IMG/VR virus record: IMGVR_UViG_3300036851_000117
Coordinates: 1-44,627 of that record
Origin: a virus
Length of the DNA stretch: 44,627 nucleotides
Reading direction: 5' to 3' (one strand)
Position numbers and translations under genes: made by a program. Below the pieces are notes generated by a model, which did not search any database, was not told where the DNA came from, and saw nothing but the letters and a program-made list of their open reading frames with translations. Of the stretch, positions 31,067 through 38,524 are shown one piece after another; the first letter of the stretch is position 1; each line of letters starts with the position of its first letter.

Positions 31067-31816
31067 ATGGCTGAAACAGGAACAATCGTTCACGAAATCA
31101 AGTTACGTGCAGGAAGCCACCTCTGCGAGGTGACAGCCGGAGCGAGTCGCCGAGTGTACATCTCCAGCAGGCATGCTGTGGGGATGGCGTTGCTGCAGGA
31201 TGCGGGAGTGGCTCCAGAGCCCAGCATCCGAGAGATCCGCTGGACGGACATGCTGGTGAGTCACGGCGTGGCAGTTGGGGTGAAGGGACTGGAGCGGATC
31301 GTGATCGCTGTGGTTCCTCAGATGAAACGGACAGTGCAATGGACTGGACCAGCATTTGCGACCCCAACGTCTGAGACTGGCGTTACTGGCACGTATCCGC
31401 TGGATATCACGTTCCCGCCTGTGCTGGCGATGCTCAGAACGAACGAGCTGAGGTACGTGAGGGCGTACATGTTCTGTGTGCTGCCAGCAGCGTTGAAGAC
31501 GTTGACGGTGAGTGGTGAGGTTAACTCACTCGCTAGCTTCCCGTACGGCAACGTGTACTCATCGGGAGGCAGAATCTGCTGGGGGACGGTGGGCCACGCA
31601 TCCCTGAACACGATGGAGGACCTGTTGCACGCGTTCTTCAGCTCTGGGTTCAACAACGACCTGTTCGCGCCTAGCGCGTGTGGGACCAGGAGACGGAATC
31701 TGTGGGAACTGGTGAAAGAGACGAGTGGGGTTGTGACTTCACCGCCTGCACCTTACTTCACCATGAATGTTGCCACACAGCTCCGGAGGTTGTTGGGGAA
31801 CGAGACTGAGGAGTAG
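31067..31816 (+). CDS. E2-like protein, PRTRC system protein B-like
   Basis: 249 residues. Second-half signature: FPPVLAMLRTNELRYVRAYM, then SFPYGNVYSSGGRICWG (about 157-173) and HAFFSSGFNNDLF, matching PRTRC protein B, an E2-like (UBC fold) member. Cys 171, in the C-W-G turn after the beta hairpin, is a candidate active site. AGGAGAAAACG is the ribosome site. Protein B is thought to take the ubiquitin-like protein C from ThiF. Assignment is by pattern. Confidence 0.7.
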   Translation: MAETGTIVHEIKLRAGSHLCEVTAGASRRVYISSRHAVGMALLQDAGVAPEPSIREIRWTDMLVSHGVAVGVKGLERIVIAVVPQMKRTVQWTGPAFATPTSETGVTGTYPLDITFPPVLAMLRTNELRYVRAYMFCVLPAALKTLTVSGEVNSLASFPYGNVYSSGGRICWGTVGHASLNTMEDLLHAFFSSGFNNDLFAPSACGTRRRNLWELVKETSGVVTSPPAPYFTMNVATQLRRLLGNETEE

Positions 31817-31818
31817 GG

Positions 31819-32004
31819 ATGCAGATCTCACCCCTCGCATTTTCACGACTGCTGGAAGCCATGCGAGGCGATGAAACCAGTGTGTCTAACAGCGAGATTC
31901 TAGTGGCGCTGGATGATGAACGTTCCTACGTTCAACTCGTCGCTAGAACACTTGCGTACAATCGCGGCATCCAGGTGGTGAGCGATGCTACGCCCGGACT
32001 CTAG
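31819..32004 (+). CDS. Small helical protein, unknown
   Basis: 61 residues, MQISPLAFSRLLEAMRGDET with LDDERSYVQLVARTLAYNRG. TAGGG precedes the start. It overlaps the long start of the JAB gene by 20 bases. Unknown. Confidence 0.55.
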   Translation: MQISPLAFSRLLEAMRGDETSVSNSEILVALDDERSYVQLVARTLAYNRGIQVVSDATPGL

Positions 32005-33499
32005 GCGCTGTACGTACTGTCTCGACCAGTGTCTTGTCGTGAGGAGGACACAGCTGCTGGGAATGGAGTTTTGTGTCCTAGACTGCGGCCATTCCTGCGC
32101 CTACGCGTGTCAGATAAGCCAGCCGCAGCTGGCGTTACCATTAGAGCATGAGGAGAACACAATGATGGGATTTGGAGGAAAGAACGCGGAGCGAGCATGC
32201 GTGGGGTGCAGTGTCCAGTTCCGGTACTGGGGGACAACCGAGTTCAGCCAGTTCTGCTTCGACTGCAGGAAAGAGCTGGGGATCATGACGGACGCGGATG
32301 CCCGTCAGATCATGGACATCATCGAGCTGATCCCAGTCACTGAATGGGAGAAGCAGCAGGAGGAGTCCGTGAAGATGCGGAACGAGCGGAAGCCTGTGTG
32401 GAAGCAGCCACTGGCAGGAGTACGGGCTGGGCAGCAGGGCGAAACGCGTCTGGAACGCGTGGGGCCTCCACCCAATCCTGCGAACGTGGCGGCAGCGATT
32501 CGCAGTCAGATCCAGTACGGACTCACCACGGAGGACAATCTGGCGACAGTGACGGCGCCCACGGCGTATGTCCTGGCGAAGAACGGACTGTTCGAGATGC
32601 GGCATGTCGAGCAAGTGGATATCATCCTACAGCTCAGCGACAAACCAGTGCTGGGGCTGGTGAAGGAGATGAAGGCGGGGGTGAAGTGGAATATCCCAAG
32701 GATGCCGTACGAGTTTCTCAGGCAGACAGTGGCGTTGTTCCGCGAGACATGCAAGCGGAAGGGCGGCAGCAACGAGGCGTTCGTCAGGGTGTGGTGGAAT
32801 CTGACGACGAAGCAGTACTCGCTAATGGTGCCAGACCAGCACGTGAGCGGAGGGGGTGTACATCACACGGACACCTTCGACCAGATGCCGTCCGGCGAGT
32901 GGGTGGCTGTGGCGGACATTCACTCGCATGGGAGTGGGATGAGTGCATTCTTCTCCGGTGTGGACGACCATGACGAGAAGAAGGCGCCGGAGGGGCGTAT
33001 CTGTGGCGTCATCGGCAAGGTCAACCAGCCACTGCCCGAGTGGAAGTGGAGGCTGCGCACCCGCGAGGGGTTCATCGAGCTGAAGGCGACGGACTGCTTC
33101 GACTTCAAGACTGTCATGGAGGGGACGAAACTCCCATTCACCGTGACGCTGGATATCGTGTACGACAGCATGATGGATGTCACGAACGTGAAGAACGGCG
33201 AGGTCAGGCTGTTTTGTCCCGTGGATCCATTCCATGATGCGACGTGCCCTGAGGAGTGGCACGCGAAGATTGGGACGCGTGTGCATGGAGGAGTGGACGT
33301 GACAGTCAACCACGGCGCAGTGAACCAGCACGGGTGGGGACACCACGCCCCTCGCACGCAGTACGTGTTCATCCGAGATGGGAACACGCTGGTGGAGTGG
33401 GAAGTGCAGGGGAACTCGAGGAAGACAACTGGGAAGACGTTCAGTCTGGCGCCTGGCATGACACCAACAGGAGACCCAGCGCATGGCATTACCCACTGA
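31985..33499 (+). CDS. JAMM/JAB peptidase, PRTRC system protein A-like, with N-terminal zinc ribbons
   Basis: 504 residues from 31985, or 445 from ATG at 32162, which has a better ribosome site (GAGGAGAACAC). The JAMM metal motif is ADIHSHGSGMSAFFSGVDDHDE (H313, H315, S324, D327), where FFSxxDDxDE is the protein A style of PRTRC; spacing between HxH and S is one longer than usual. The N-terminus adds CTYC/C-x5 and CVGC...CFDC zinc ribbons. It could process or remove the ubiquitin-like protein. Confidence 0.75.
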   Translation: MLRPDSRRCTYCLDQCLVVRRTQLLGMEFCVLDCGHSCAYACQISQPQLALPLEHEENTMMGFGGKNAERACVGCSVQFRYWGTTEFSQFCFDCRKELGIMTDADARQIMDIIELIPVTEWEKQQEESVKMRNERKPVWKQPLAGVRAGQQGETRLERVGPPPNPANVAAAIRSQIQYGLTTEDNLATVTAPTAYVLAKNGLFEMRHVEQVDIILQLSDKPVLGLVKEMKAGVKWNIPRMPYEFLRQTVALFRETCKRKGGSNEAFVRVWWNLTTKQYSLMVPDQHVSGGGVHHTDTFDQMPSGEWVAVADIHSHGSGMSAFFSGVDDHDEKKAPEGRICGVIGKVNQPLPEWKWRLRTREGFIELKATDCFDFKTVMEGTKLPFTVTLDIVYDSMMDVTNVKNGEVRLFCPVDPFHDATCPEEWHAKIGTRVHGGVDVTVNHGAVNQHGWGHHAPRTQYVFIRDGNTLVEWEVQGNSRKTTGKTFSLAPGMTPTGDPAHGITH

Positions 33500-33719
33500 T
33501 CGGTGGAAGTGCCTGTACTGCGGCAACCAGCATCTGAACTACATTGGTCCATGCGTGAAATGTGGCACCAAGCAAGGGGAGTATTTCCCTATCGATCCTC
33601 TGGACGAAACTGACCGTGATGGGGGCCAGCTGGAGGACGCAGACGAGGCTGCCATGCAGCTCTGGGCTGAGCTGTACGACGAGCTGAACGGAGCCCCGGA
33701 GAACGAGGAGGACCGATGA
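33483..33719 (+). CDS. Zinc-ribbon protein with acidic tail
   Basis: 78 residues. CLYCGNQ...CVKCGTKQ (about residues 10-30) is a zinc ribbon, then a strongly acidic C-terminus. Overlaps the JAB gene by 17 bases and the next by 4 (ATGA). Possibly an adaptor for the module. Confidence 0.6.
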   Translation: MALPTDRWKCLYCGNQHLNYIGPCVKCGTKQGEYFPIDPLDETDRDGGQLEDADEAAMQLWAELYDELNGAPENEEDR

Positions 33720-33925
33720 GCACATATGACGAGGGGTCATGCCCCGGTGAATCATTGAACCTGACCGTTCTACTTGACATCATTGACAAACGCAGAGTCA
33801 TTGATGCCGAGGAGCCGCCAGCTTCCCCGTACTGGGTCGGCTGGAACGATGCTCTCACACAGGTGTTCAAGGACGCAGTCGAACGAAACATAGCTAGCGT
33901 GGAGGCACGAGATGGCCGCAACTGA
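33716..33925 (+). CDS. Small protein between JAB and ThiF, unknown
   Basis: 69 residues, MSTYDEGSCPGESLNLTVLL then EEPPASPYWVGWNDALTQVF. ATGA overlap upstream, 14-base overlap with the ThiF start. Unknown. Confidence 0.55.
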   Translation: MSTYDEGSCPGESLNLTVLLDIIDKRRVIDAEEPPASPYWVGWNDALTQVFKDAVERNIASVEARDGRN

Positions 33926-34805
33926 AACAACTAAACCTCTCATTATGGCCACGGCAGCGCCACTGCGAGGACCGCTACGGGTGATTCTAGTCGGTGCAGG
34001 TGGGAACGGGGCACGAGTGATGCCCCCATTGATGCAGATGCTCCGACCAGGGGATACCGTGTCAGTCATTGACCACGACATCGTGGAAGACAGGAACCTG
34101 ACGCGGCAGCACTTCACAGAGCGGGATATTGGCAGGCCAAAGGCGTTGGTGCTGACGGAGCGGTACCGGAGGGCGGGGATCGCCACAACAGCATTCGCGC
34201 ATCCTATGGCCCAAGCCACGAACCAGCAACTGGCCAGGGACTTACCTCCAGCTGATGCCAGGACCGGGGCGACCGCCGTGATCGGCTGTGTGGACAACTG
34301 GCGAGCGAGGACGGCCATCAAGAATTTCATTGATGCACGTTTACCTGGCCAGCGAGCCTGGATTGATGTGGGGAACGAGACACGGGGAGGACAGGTGCTG
34401 ATGAACCTAATTGCATGGCCACTGATAGTGCCAGGCGTGTGCACGACTCCAGCAGCGATGCATGTCCCAGCGTTCGAGGCAATGCCCCAGCTGTTGCGGG
34501 CACAAGCGTGGGACTGCGTGCCGTGCGGGATCAGGAATGCGGCAGGCGCGGAGGAGTGTTCCGGGTGTCAGCAGCCAGAGGCGAGTTGCGGCCAGCGGAT
34601 CGACATGCAGACCGTGATGGTGAACCACATGGCTGCCGCCAGTGCACTGAACTGTCTGTCCTGGCTGATACTGGGGATTCCCTTCACATCATGCGGGGCA
34701 TTCTTCTCCACGTTGAATACGATGCAGCCGATCCAACTGACACGGTGGGATCCAGGCCGAGTCTCGCTGGTGCCAGATACCACGTTTGCGACGGCAGCTG
34801 AGTAG
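33912..34805 (+). CDS. ThiF/E1-like adenylyltransferase, PRTRC ThiF family
   Basis: 297 residues. GAGGNG (28-33) is the nucleotide-binding loop; VIDHDIVEDRNLTRQHF (52-68) supplies the acidic and Arg/Asn positions of the E1 family; DIGRPKA follows, then a zinc-binding CVPC...CSGC pair (202-219) and SCGQRIDMQTVMVNHMAA, with Cys 226 a possible acceptor. E1-like enzymes adenylate the C-terminal glycine of a ubiquitin-like protein, here presumably the one at 30006. Confidence 0.8.
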   Translation: MAATETTKPLIMATAAPLRGPLRVILVGAGGNGARVMPPLMQMLRPGDTVSVIDHDIVEDRNLTRQHFTERDIGRPKALVLTERYRRAGIATTAFAHPMAQATNQQLARDLPPADARTGATAVIGCVDNWRARTAIKNFIDARLPGQRAWIDVGNETRGGQVLMNLIAWPLIVPGVCTTPAAMHVPAFEAMPQLLRAQAWDCVPCGIRNAAGAEECSGCQQPEASCGQRIDMQTVMVNHMAAASALNCLSWLILGIPFTSCGAFFSTLNTMQPIQLTRWDPGRVSLVPDTTFATAAE

Positions 34806-34810
34806 TAGGA

Positions 34811-34830
34811 GTACGTACCTATGTACGTAC
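34811..34830 (+). promoter_or_regulatory. Perfect GTACGTAC palindrome after ThiF
   Basis: GTACGTAC (34811-34818), CTAT, GTACGTAC (34823-34830): a perfect 8-bp stem with a 4-base loop, also a possible dimer-protein binding site. It lies 5 bases after the ThiF stop. Confidence 0.5.
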
Positions 34831-34842
34831 ACTAGGAGATAA

Positions 34843-34857
34843 AGCACCGGAGGTGCT
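34843..34857 (+). promoter_or_regulatory. Hairpin burying the ribosome site of the next gene
   Basis: AGCACC (34843-34848), GGA loop, GGTGCT (34852-34857). The GGAGGT ribosome site (34849-34854) lies inside this hairpin, directly before the ATG at 34858, so translation of the next gene may be switched by melting or by a bound factor. Confidence 0.5.
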
Positions 34858-35190
34858 ATGGGACACTCACGGCGACCAAAGCGAAAGCCAGAGGCATCCT
34901 CAGCGGTGATCCTACCAATTCTCCAGGCTAGGGCGGAGGAGCGTGGGACGATGCTTGGCCACACATTCGGGGTGTGGGGACCTGCGAAGAAGCGGTTCGG
35001 CAAGAGTTCGATCAAGACCCTGTGCGAGACGTGTGGGATGCAGGCAGTAGCGATGCCGCATGGGGAAGCGCATTCCACGCTGAAGCTCACGCGGGATAAC
35101 CCAGGGTTGTTAGGCGAGGCGTTGGTGGAGACATGTGTCAGGCTGCGCATTGTGGAGCCGCCAGCAGGGACGTTAGGACTTAGGAGTTGA
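34858..35190 (+). CDS. Basic protein with one CxxC, unknown
   Basis: 110 residues. Basic N-terminus (GHSRRPKRKPEAS), central FGVWGPAKKRFGKSSIKTLC with CETCG next to it, and a Leu-rich C-terminus. Probably a nucleic-acid binding protein; its ribosome site is in a hairpin. Confidence 0.55.
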   Translation: MGHSRRPKRKPEASSAVILPILQARAEERGTMLGHTFGVWGPAKKRFGKSSIKTLCETCGMQAVAMPHGEAHSTLKLTRDNPGLLGEALVETCVRLRIVEPPAGTLGLRS

Positions 35191-35504
35191 TGATGACATT
35201 GAAAGCGAAGCTATTGGAATCTCAGGACCCCAACGACTGGCATGAAGACCCAATCGATGAACGGATCAGGCTGAGTCTGACGCTGGAGAGTGGGGCTATG
35301 CTGGTGAGACAACAGTACCCGTTCCGAGCAAGACTGTTGAAGCCCTGTGTGTTCAACCACGAGAATGCTGGATTCATATTCCAGTACTGCAGGACATCGT
35401 GGGTACCCAGCCAATACCCGATCCAGGTGTTTGACGTGGATGGGAACATGCCACGCAGGTGGTGTTTCAACTCGGATGAGGTCGAGATTCTGCCGGTGGA
35501 GTGA
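35190..35504 (+). CDS. Small beta-rich protein, unknown
   Basis: 104 residues from ATG at 35190 (TGATG overlap). Charged N-terminus then a beta barrel-like stretch (QQYPFRARLLKPCVFNHENA; FIFQYCRTSWVPSQYPIQVF). Precedes the large LPEGF cluster by 2 bases. Confidence 0.55.
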   Translation: MMTLKAKLLESQDPNDWHEDPIDERIRLSLTLESGAMLVRQQYPFRARLLKPCVFNHENAGFIFQYCRTSWVPSQYPIQVFDVDGNMPRRWCFNSDEVEILPVE

Positions 35505-35506
35505 TC

Positions 35507-35740
35507 ATGGCCGATACGTTTGACCACTGGACGATGCTGGGTAAGGGCGACATCGATCCGTATATTCGTGCTCCATACACGGACTACTGCCGTCAGCATT
35601 CACCAAGCGGTAGTTTTGTCTGTACTCGCGGTATTGGACATACTGGCTTGCATGTCGCGTGTTACTCAGACGGAAGGGTGTGTTGCAAGGCGTGGAATCC
35701 TGCTCTCCCGCGAGAGATGCAGTTGCCGGAAGGGTTCTAA
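35507..35740 (+). CDS. LPEGF-tail protein, type II
   Basis: 77 residues. Type II pattern: WTMLGKGDIDPY, then CRQH, FVCTRGIGHTGLHVACYSDG (a C-x-x-x-x-x-x-H zinc-finger-like run shared by the group), and PREMQLPEGF. ATG at 35507 has GGAG upstream. First of ten consecutive genes; its stop overlaps the next start (TAATG). Confidence 0.75.
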   Translation: MADTFDHWTMLGKGDIDPYIRAPYTDYCRQHSPSGSFVCTRGIGHTGLHVACYSDGRVCCKAWNPALPREMQLPEGF

Positions 35741-35979
35741 TGCCGCCAGAAGTGGATGAGTGGACCGTGCTGAGAATGGATGAAATGGATCCATACTTCG
35801 CGGAGAACCGCAACTTCTGTCGGGAGAAATCTGGACCTGGACCTGGATTGAGTGCGGGATGGATCTGTACACGAAAAGTCGGTCATACAGGTCTACATGT
35901 CGCGAGTTCAGGCAGAGAACGTGCATGCTTTTCGTGGAATGGCACACCACGTGAGATGCAACTCCCGGAGGGGTTTTAA
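35740..35979 (+). CDS. LPEGF-tail protein, type II
   Basis: 79 residues, the closest copy of the gene before it (WTVLRMDEMDPYF; WICTRKVGHTGLHVASSG; GTPREMQLPEGF), with a Gly/Pro insert (SGPGPGLSAG). Start inside the upstream stop; GAAGGG of the upstream LPEGF codons is the ribosome site. Confidence 0.75.
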   Translation: MPPEVDEWTVLRMDEMDPYFAENRNFCREKSGPGPGLSAGWICTRKVGHTGLHVASSGRERACFSWNGTPREMQLPEGF

Positions 35980-36192
35980 GTGATAGAGCGGTATGTTGCT
36001 GGACGAGGCAGCACATGGACAGGGTACTGTGAGTACGATCGAGAGAGATCCCAGTACCGCCATTGGATGCTTAATTACGTCTTCCAACCTACATGGCATC
36101 ATCTTTCTCATGATGCCTTGGAGGGTCTTCTAATAACTAAAGACTGGGTGCCTCAAATCCCACCAGACCAACAACTCCCCGAGGGATTCTAG
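35980..36192 (+). CDS. LPEGF-tail protein, type III
   Basis: 70 residues, GTG start directly after the upstream TAA. Type III pattern: ERYVAGRGSTWTGYCEYDRE then QYRHW, WHHLSHDALEGLL and PDQQLPEGF. Similar to 36647 and 42767. GAGGGG in the preceding tail is the ribosome site. Confidence 0.75.
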   Translation: MIERYVAGRGSTWTGYCEYDRERSQYRHWMLNYVFQPTWHHLSHDALEGLLITKDWVPQIPPDQQLPEGF

Positions 36193-36413
36193 TGGATCCA
36201 GGACTTGATTACTGGGCTCCGCTTGGCCCAGGGAGTGTAGACCCATGCTATGAGCCGAGCGATCCATGGTGTAATGTAATATCTCCCAAGGATAGTTGGT
36301 TCTGTAGCCGTACCCCAGGACATCCAGGGCCACATGTAGCGAGTGATGTTGACCAGGTGCTGGAAGTGTGGGATGGACTGCCAATGGAACTGCGCCTACC
36401 GGAGGGGTTCTGA
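36192..36413 (+). CDS. LPEGF-tail protein, type II
   Basis: 73 residues, GTG in the upstream stop (TAGTG). WAPLGPGSVDPCYE, WFCSRTPGHPGPHVAS, then EVWDGLPMELRLPEGF. Type II zinc-finger-like core is conserved. Confidence 0.75.
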   Translation: MDPGLDYWAPLGPGSVDPCYEPSDPWCNVISPKDSWFCSRTPGHPGPHVASDVDQVLEVWDGLPMELRLPEGF

Positions 36414-36646
36414 TGGAACGCGATCCGTATTGGGATCCCATCCCACTGGGGGACCATGATCCGTACTACGTGAATAACCCAGGTACCAACGAGATCAACT
36501 GGTGCAACGAGATGTCTCCTGTTGATGATTGGTTCTGCAGTCGTGCTCCAGGACATCCAGGCCTACACGTGGCGAGTAATGAGGAAGAGGTTCTGGAGGT
36601 GTGGGGTGAAACGCCACCCGATCAACGCCTACCAGAGGGGTTCTAG
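36413..36646 (+). CDS. LPEGF-tail protein, type II
   Basis: 77 residues, ATG in the upstream TGA. DPIPLGDHDPYY, CNEMSPVDDWFCSRAPGHPG then LHVASNEE and PPDQRLPEGF. Adjacent to its closest copy at 36192, so a recent duplication. Confidence 0.75.
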   Translation: MERDPYWDPIPLGDHDPYYVNNPGTNEINWCNEMSPVDDWFCSRAPGHPGLHVASNEEEVLEVWGETPPDQRLPEGF

Positions 36647-36871
36647 GTGGATAAAGGATTCACGGAACGGTACGTGTGGGGAGGGGTTGGGTACGCTTGG
36701 AAAGGGTACGTGCTGTACGACCCAACAAGGGAACAATACCAATACTTCCATCCTGAAACCATAATCCGTGGTATGCATGGATTGAATCAATCTGAGCTTA
36801 AGCAGTATCTCACTCGGGGAAACTGGAAGTTGGATATCCCGCTGGAGTTACGTCTGCCGGAGGGGTTTTAA
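36647..36871 (+). CDS. LPEGF-tail protein, type III
   Basis: 74 residues, GTG directly after TAG. TERYVWGGVGYAWKGYVLYD then EQYQYFHPE, LNQSELKQYL and PLELRLPEGF. Matches the type III gene at 35980 in order, with different residues. Confidence 0.75.
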   Translation: MDKGFTERYVWGGVGYAWKGYVLYDPTREQYQYFHPETIIRGMHGLNQSELKQYLTRGNWKLDIPLELRLPEGF

Positions 36872-37140
36872 TGGCGGTACAAATGCCAGCGCGGCCTGTT
36901 GGCCCGCAGTACCAGTTCTGGCGGAGACAACAGGTGTCCCATGATGGAATTCCACGGTACTCTTCTCCAATCTATGTGCTTGATACGCTAAGTGGAAATG
37001 CATATTGGTACTCGGAAATAGGAGAATTCAGTTGCATGTCTGGGCTAACCAGAGCTGTCATGGAGAATCAGGGCGGAGTCCGATTGGAGTATTCCCCGTG
37101 GGATGACCGTCCTGAGATGAGACTGCCGGAGGGGTTCTAG
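36871..37140 (+). CDS. LPEGF-tail protein, singleton type
   Basis: 89 residues, ATG overlapping TAA. Tyr-rich beta protein (PRYSSPIYVLDTLSGNAYWY, then GEFSCMSGLTRAVMENQG) ending PEMRLPEGF. It shares only the tail with the other types. Confidence 0.7.
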   Translation: MAVQMPARPVGPQYQFWRRQQVSHDGIPRYSSPIYVLDTLSGNAYWYSEIGEFSCMSGLTRAVMENQGGVRLEYSPWDDRPEMRLPEGF

Positions 37141-37370
37141 TGACAACATTCGATCCATGGACTGTGCTTGACAAGGGTGAAAGAGACCCGATGGCACTGG
37201 GTTACAACCAACGAGGTAAATGGTGTGGGCATAAATTCTGCACTGGGTGGATGTGTAACCGTCCATTAGGCCATGACGGGCATCATGTAGGGACTGACTC
37301 AATGGGTGGTGGAATGTACTACATCACATATCGTGACCCACCGGACATGCAACTCCCTGAGGGATTCTGA
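37140..37370 (+). CDS. LPEGF-tail protein, type II
   Basis: 76 residues, GTG in the upstream TAG. WTVLDKGERDPMALGY, then CTGWMCNRPLGHDGHHVG and PPDMQLPEGF. The GH-x-G-x-HV element of type II is retained. Confidence 0.75.
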   Translation: MTTFDPWTVLDKGERDPMALGYNQRGKWCGHKFCTGWMCNRPLGHDGHHVGTDSMGGGMYYITYRDPPDMQLPEGF

Positions 37371-37600
37371 TGAACGTAAGCGTAGCTGACCCATGGGAGA
37401 TGTTATATGAGGGAGAAGCTGACTTCATGTTCCCGGTAGGGCATCGTGATCCATTCTGTCTTGCAAGCAATGCTGGGTTTATCTGCACCAGGCCACTATA
37501 TCATGAGGGGTTGCACGTAGCGTGCAGTAGTGGAGGTCGTGTCTGTACAGACGCATGGGCGACATCCAGTCCCGAGATGCAGTTGCCCCCAGGGTTTTAG
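37370..37600 (+). CDS. LPEGF-like-tail protein, type II (ends LPPGF)
   Basis: 76 residues, ATG in TGA. WEMLYEGEADFMFPV, FICTRPLYHEGLHVACSSGG, then SPEMQLPPGF. The Glu of the tag is replaced by Pro (ccc cca ggg ttt), and the purine-rich ribosome site is correspondingly weaker. Confidence 0.75.
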   Translation: MNVSVADPWEMLYEGEADFMFPVGHRDPFCLASNAGFICTRPLYHEGLHVACSSGGRVCTDAWATSSPEMQLPPGF

Positions 37601-37602
37601 CC

Positions 37603-37797
37603 ATGGCCGATCCATACAAACCTGTAACTTACAAGTGTCTACGGTGTGACGGACCAAATATGCGATTCCATCGGATTGCGAATTGTGACTCACTCAACTG
37701 GAATACTCCATCCAATCGATGGTTCCGTTGTTGGCACTGTGGGTTCACGTGTAAGGAGTCGTTGTTGTTAATGTACACGCTACCCCCAGGACTCTAG
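37603..37797 (+). CDS. Zinc-ribbon protein ending LPPGL
   Basis: 64 residues. CLRCDGP (residues 11-17) and CWHCGFTCK (about 45-53) form a zinc ribbon; the tail is YTLPPGL, a degenerate version of LPEGF, and lies at the end of the second cluster. I count it as a divergent member. Confidence 0.65.
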   Translation: MADPYKPVTYKCLRCDGPNMRFHRIANCDSLNWNTPSNRWFRCWHCGFTCKESLLLMYTLPPGL

Positions 37798-38043
37798 ATG
37801 GATACCATGTGGGAGATCCCGAAGTATGACCTGGATAAGCTAAAGCTGGAAGCTCGTGCCAGATTGCTAGCACAGGGTGATGATCCCAAGGACAGCTTGA
37901 AGGTCTATCGCATGGTCAATAAGCTCAGAGGGGAAGAGCTTAGGCGTAGGCTACCAGTCATTGAGACCAAGGCGCTAGTGCCGGAGGAACGTAGATTGCC
38001 CCCAGTGCCTGAGGCCAGATCCGCGAAGGAGACAACATCATGA
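37798..38043 (+). CDS. Charged helical protein, unknown
   Basis: 81 residues, MDTMWEIPKYDLDKLKLEAR, then LKVYRMVNKLRGEELRRRLP and a Pro/Glu-rich tail. Starts one base after the LPPGL gene stop. Probably helical and DNA/RNA-binding. No LPEGF tail. Confidence 0.55.
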   Translation: MDTMWEIPKYDLDKLKLEARARLLAQGDDPKDSLKVYRMVNKLRGEELRRRLPVIETKALVPEERRLPPVPEARSAKETTS

Positions 38044-38234
38044 TCATGAGACGATGTGTGCACTGCGGTGTCACATGCTGGCATAACCTGTGTGCGAACA
38101 AGGACCGTACTGGTGGGCGGTGTACCTTCTGTGGGCACCCACCTGGAAGCAACAGCGGGAGCATGAAGCGGGATTACGCCGAACTCATTCGAGCCAAGCA
38201 GGTCAATCGAGCAAGGTTGCTACAGTTGCAATAG
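38040..38234 (+). CDS. Zinc-ribbon protein
   Basis: 64 residues, ATGA overlap. RRCVHCGVTCWHNLC and GRCTFCGHPPG make two CxxC pairs (a zinc ribbon), then a basic helical tail (YAELIRAKQVNRARLL). Confidence 0.6.
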   Translation: MIMRRCVHCGVTCWHNLCANKDRTGGRCTFCGHPPGSNSGSMKRDYAELIRAKQVNRARLLQLQ

Positions 38235-38245
38235 GAAATAACATC

Positions 38246-38524
38246 ATGCTCACCATTGCTGCGGTGATCGTCACAATCCTGCCGATGGTTGGATTCGCTC
38301 CGCTTGGAGTCAGGATTGATGTGAGATCTGCGGGGTATGAGGGGGCAATCTGCCTGACCGTGGATGGGCCGGAGTTCCACCGGAGCTGTTGGGGACGAAG
38401 CAGGACCAGCGCACCGGTCAAGACGTTGACGTATGTATTGTACAATCCTGGGATGTACTCTGTGTACGTTGAGGACAAGGACGGGAGCAGACAGGTGGGG
38501 GTCATCAAGGTGGTAGATGAGTAG
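38246..38524 (+). CDS. Small exported protein
   Basis: 92 residues from ATG at 38246 (AGGAAA upstream). Signal-peptide-like start (MLTIAAVIVTILPMVGFAP), then a beta domain with two Cys (AICLTVDG, FHRSCWG) that may form a disulfide. Overlaps the next start by 8 bases. Confidence 0.6.
   Translation: MLTIAAVIVTILPMVGFAPLGVRIDVRSAGYEGAICLTVDGPEFHRSCWGRSRTSAPVKTLTYVLYNPGMYSVYVEDKDGSRQVGVIKVVDE

Noticed and set aside
32822-33526. 234- and 210-residue minus-strand frames opposite the JAB gene
   Set aside because: Shadow frames of the JAMM protein; Arg/His/Pro-rich, with no motif and no coupling to neighbours.
33770-34444. 224-residue minus-strand frame opposite ThiF
   Set aside because: Antisense shadow of the E1-like gene; the plus strand carries clear nucleotide-binding and zinc motifs.
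35507-37797. CRISPR array or tandem DNA repeat
   Set aside because: The repeated unit is a peptide with varied codons; spacing of 210-270 bases is due to distinct coding domains, not spacers.
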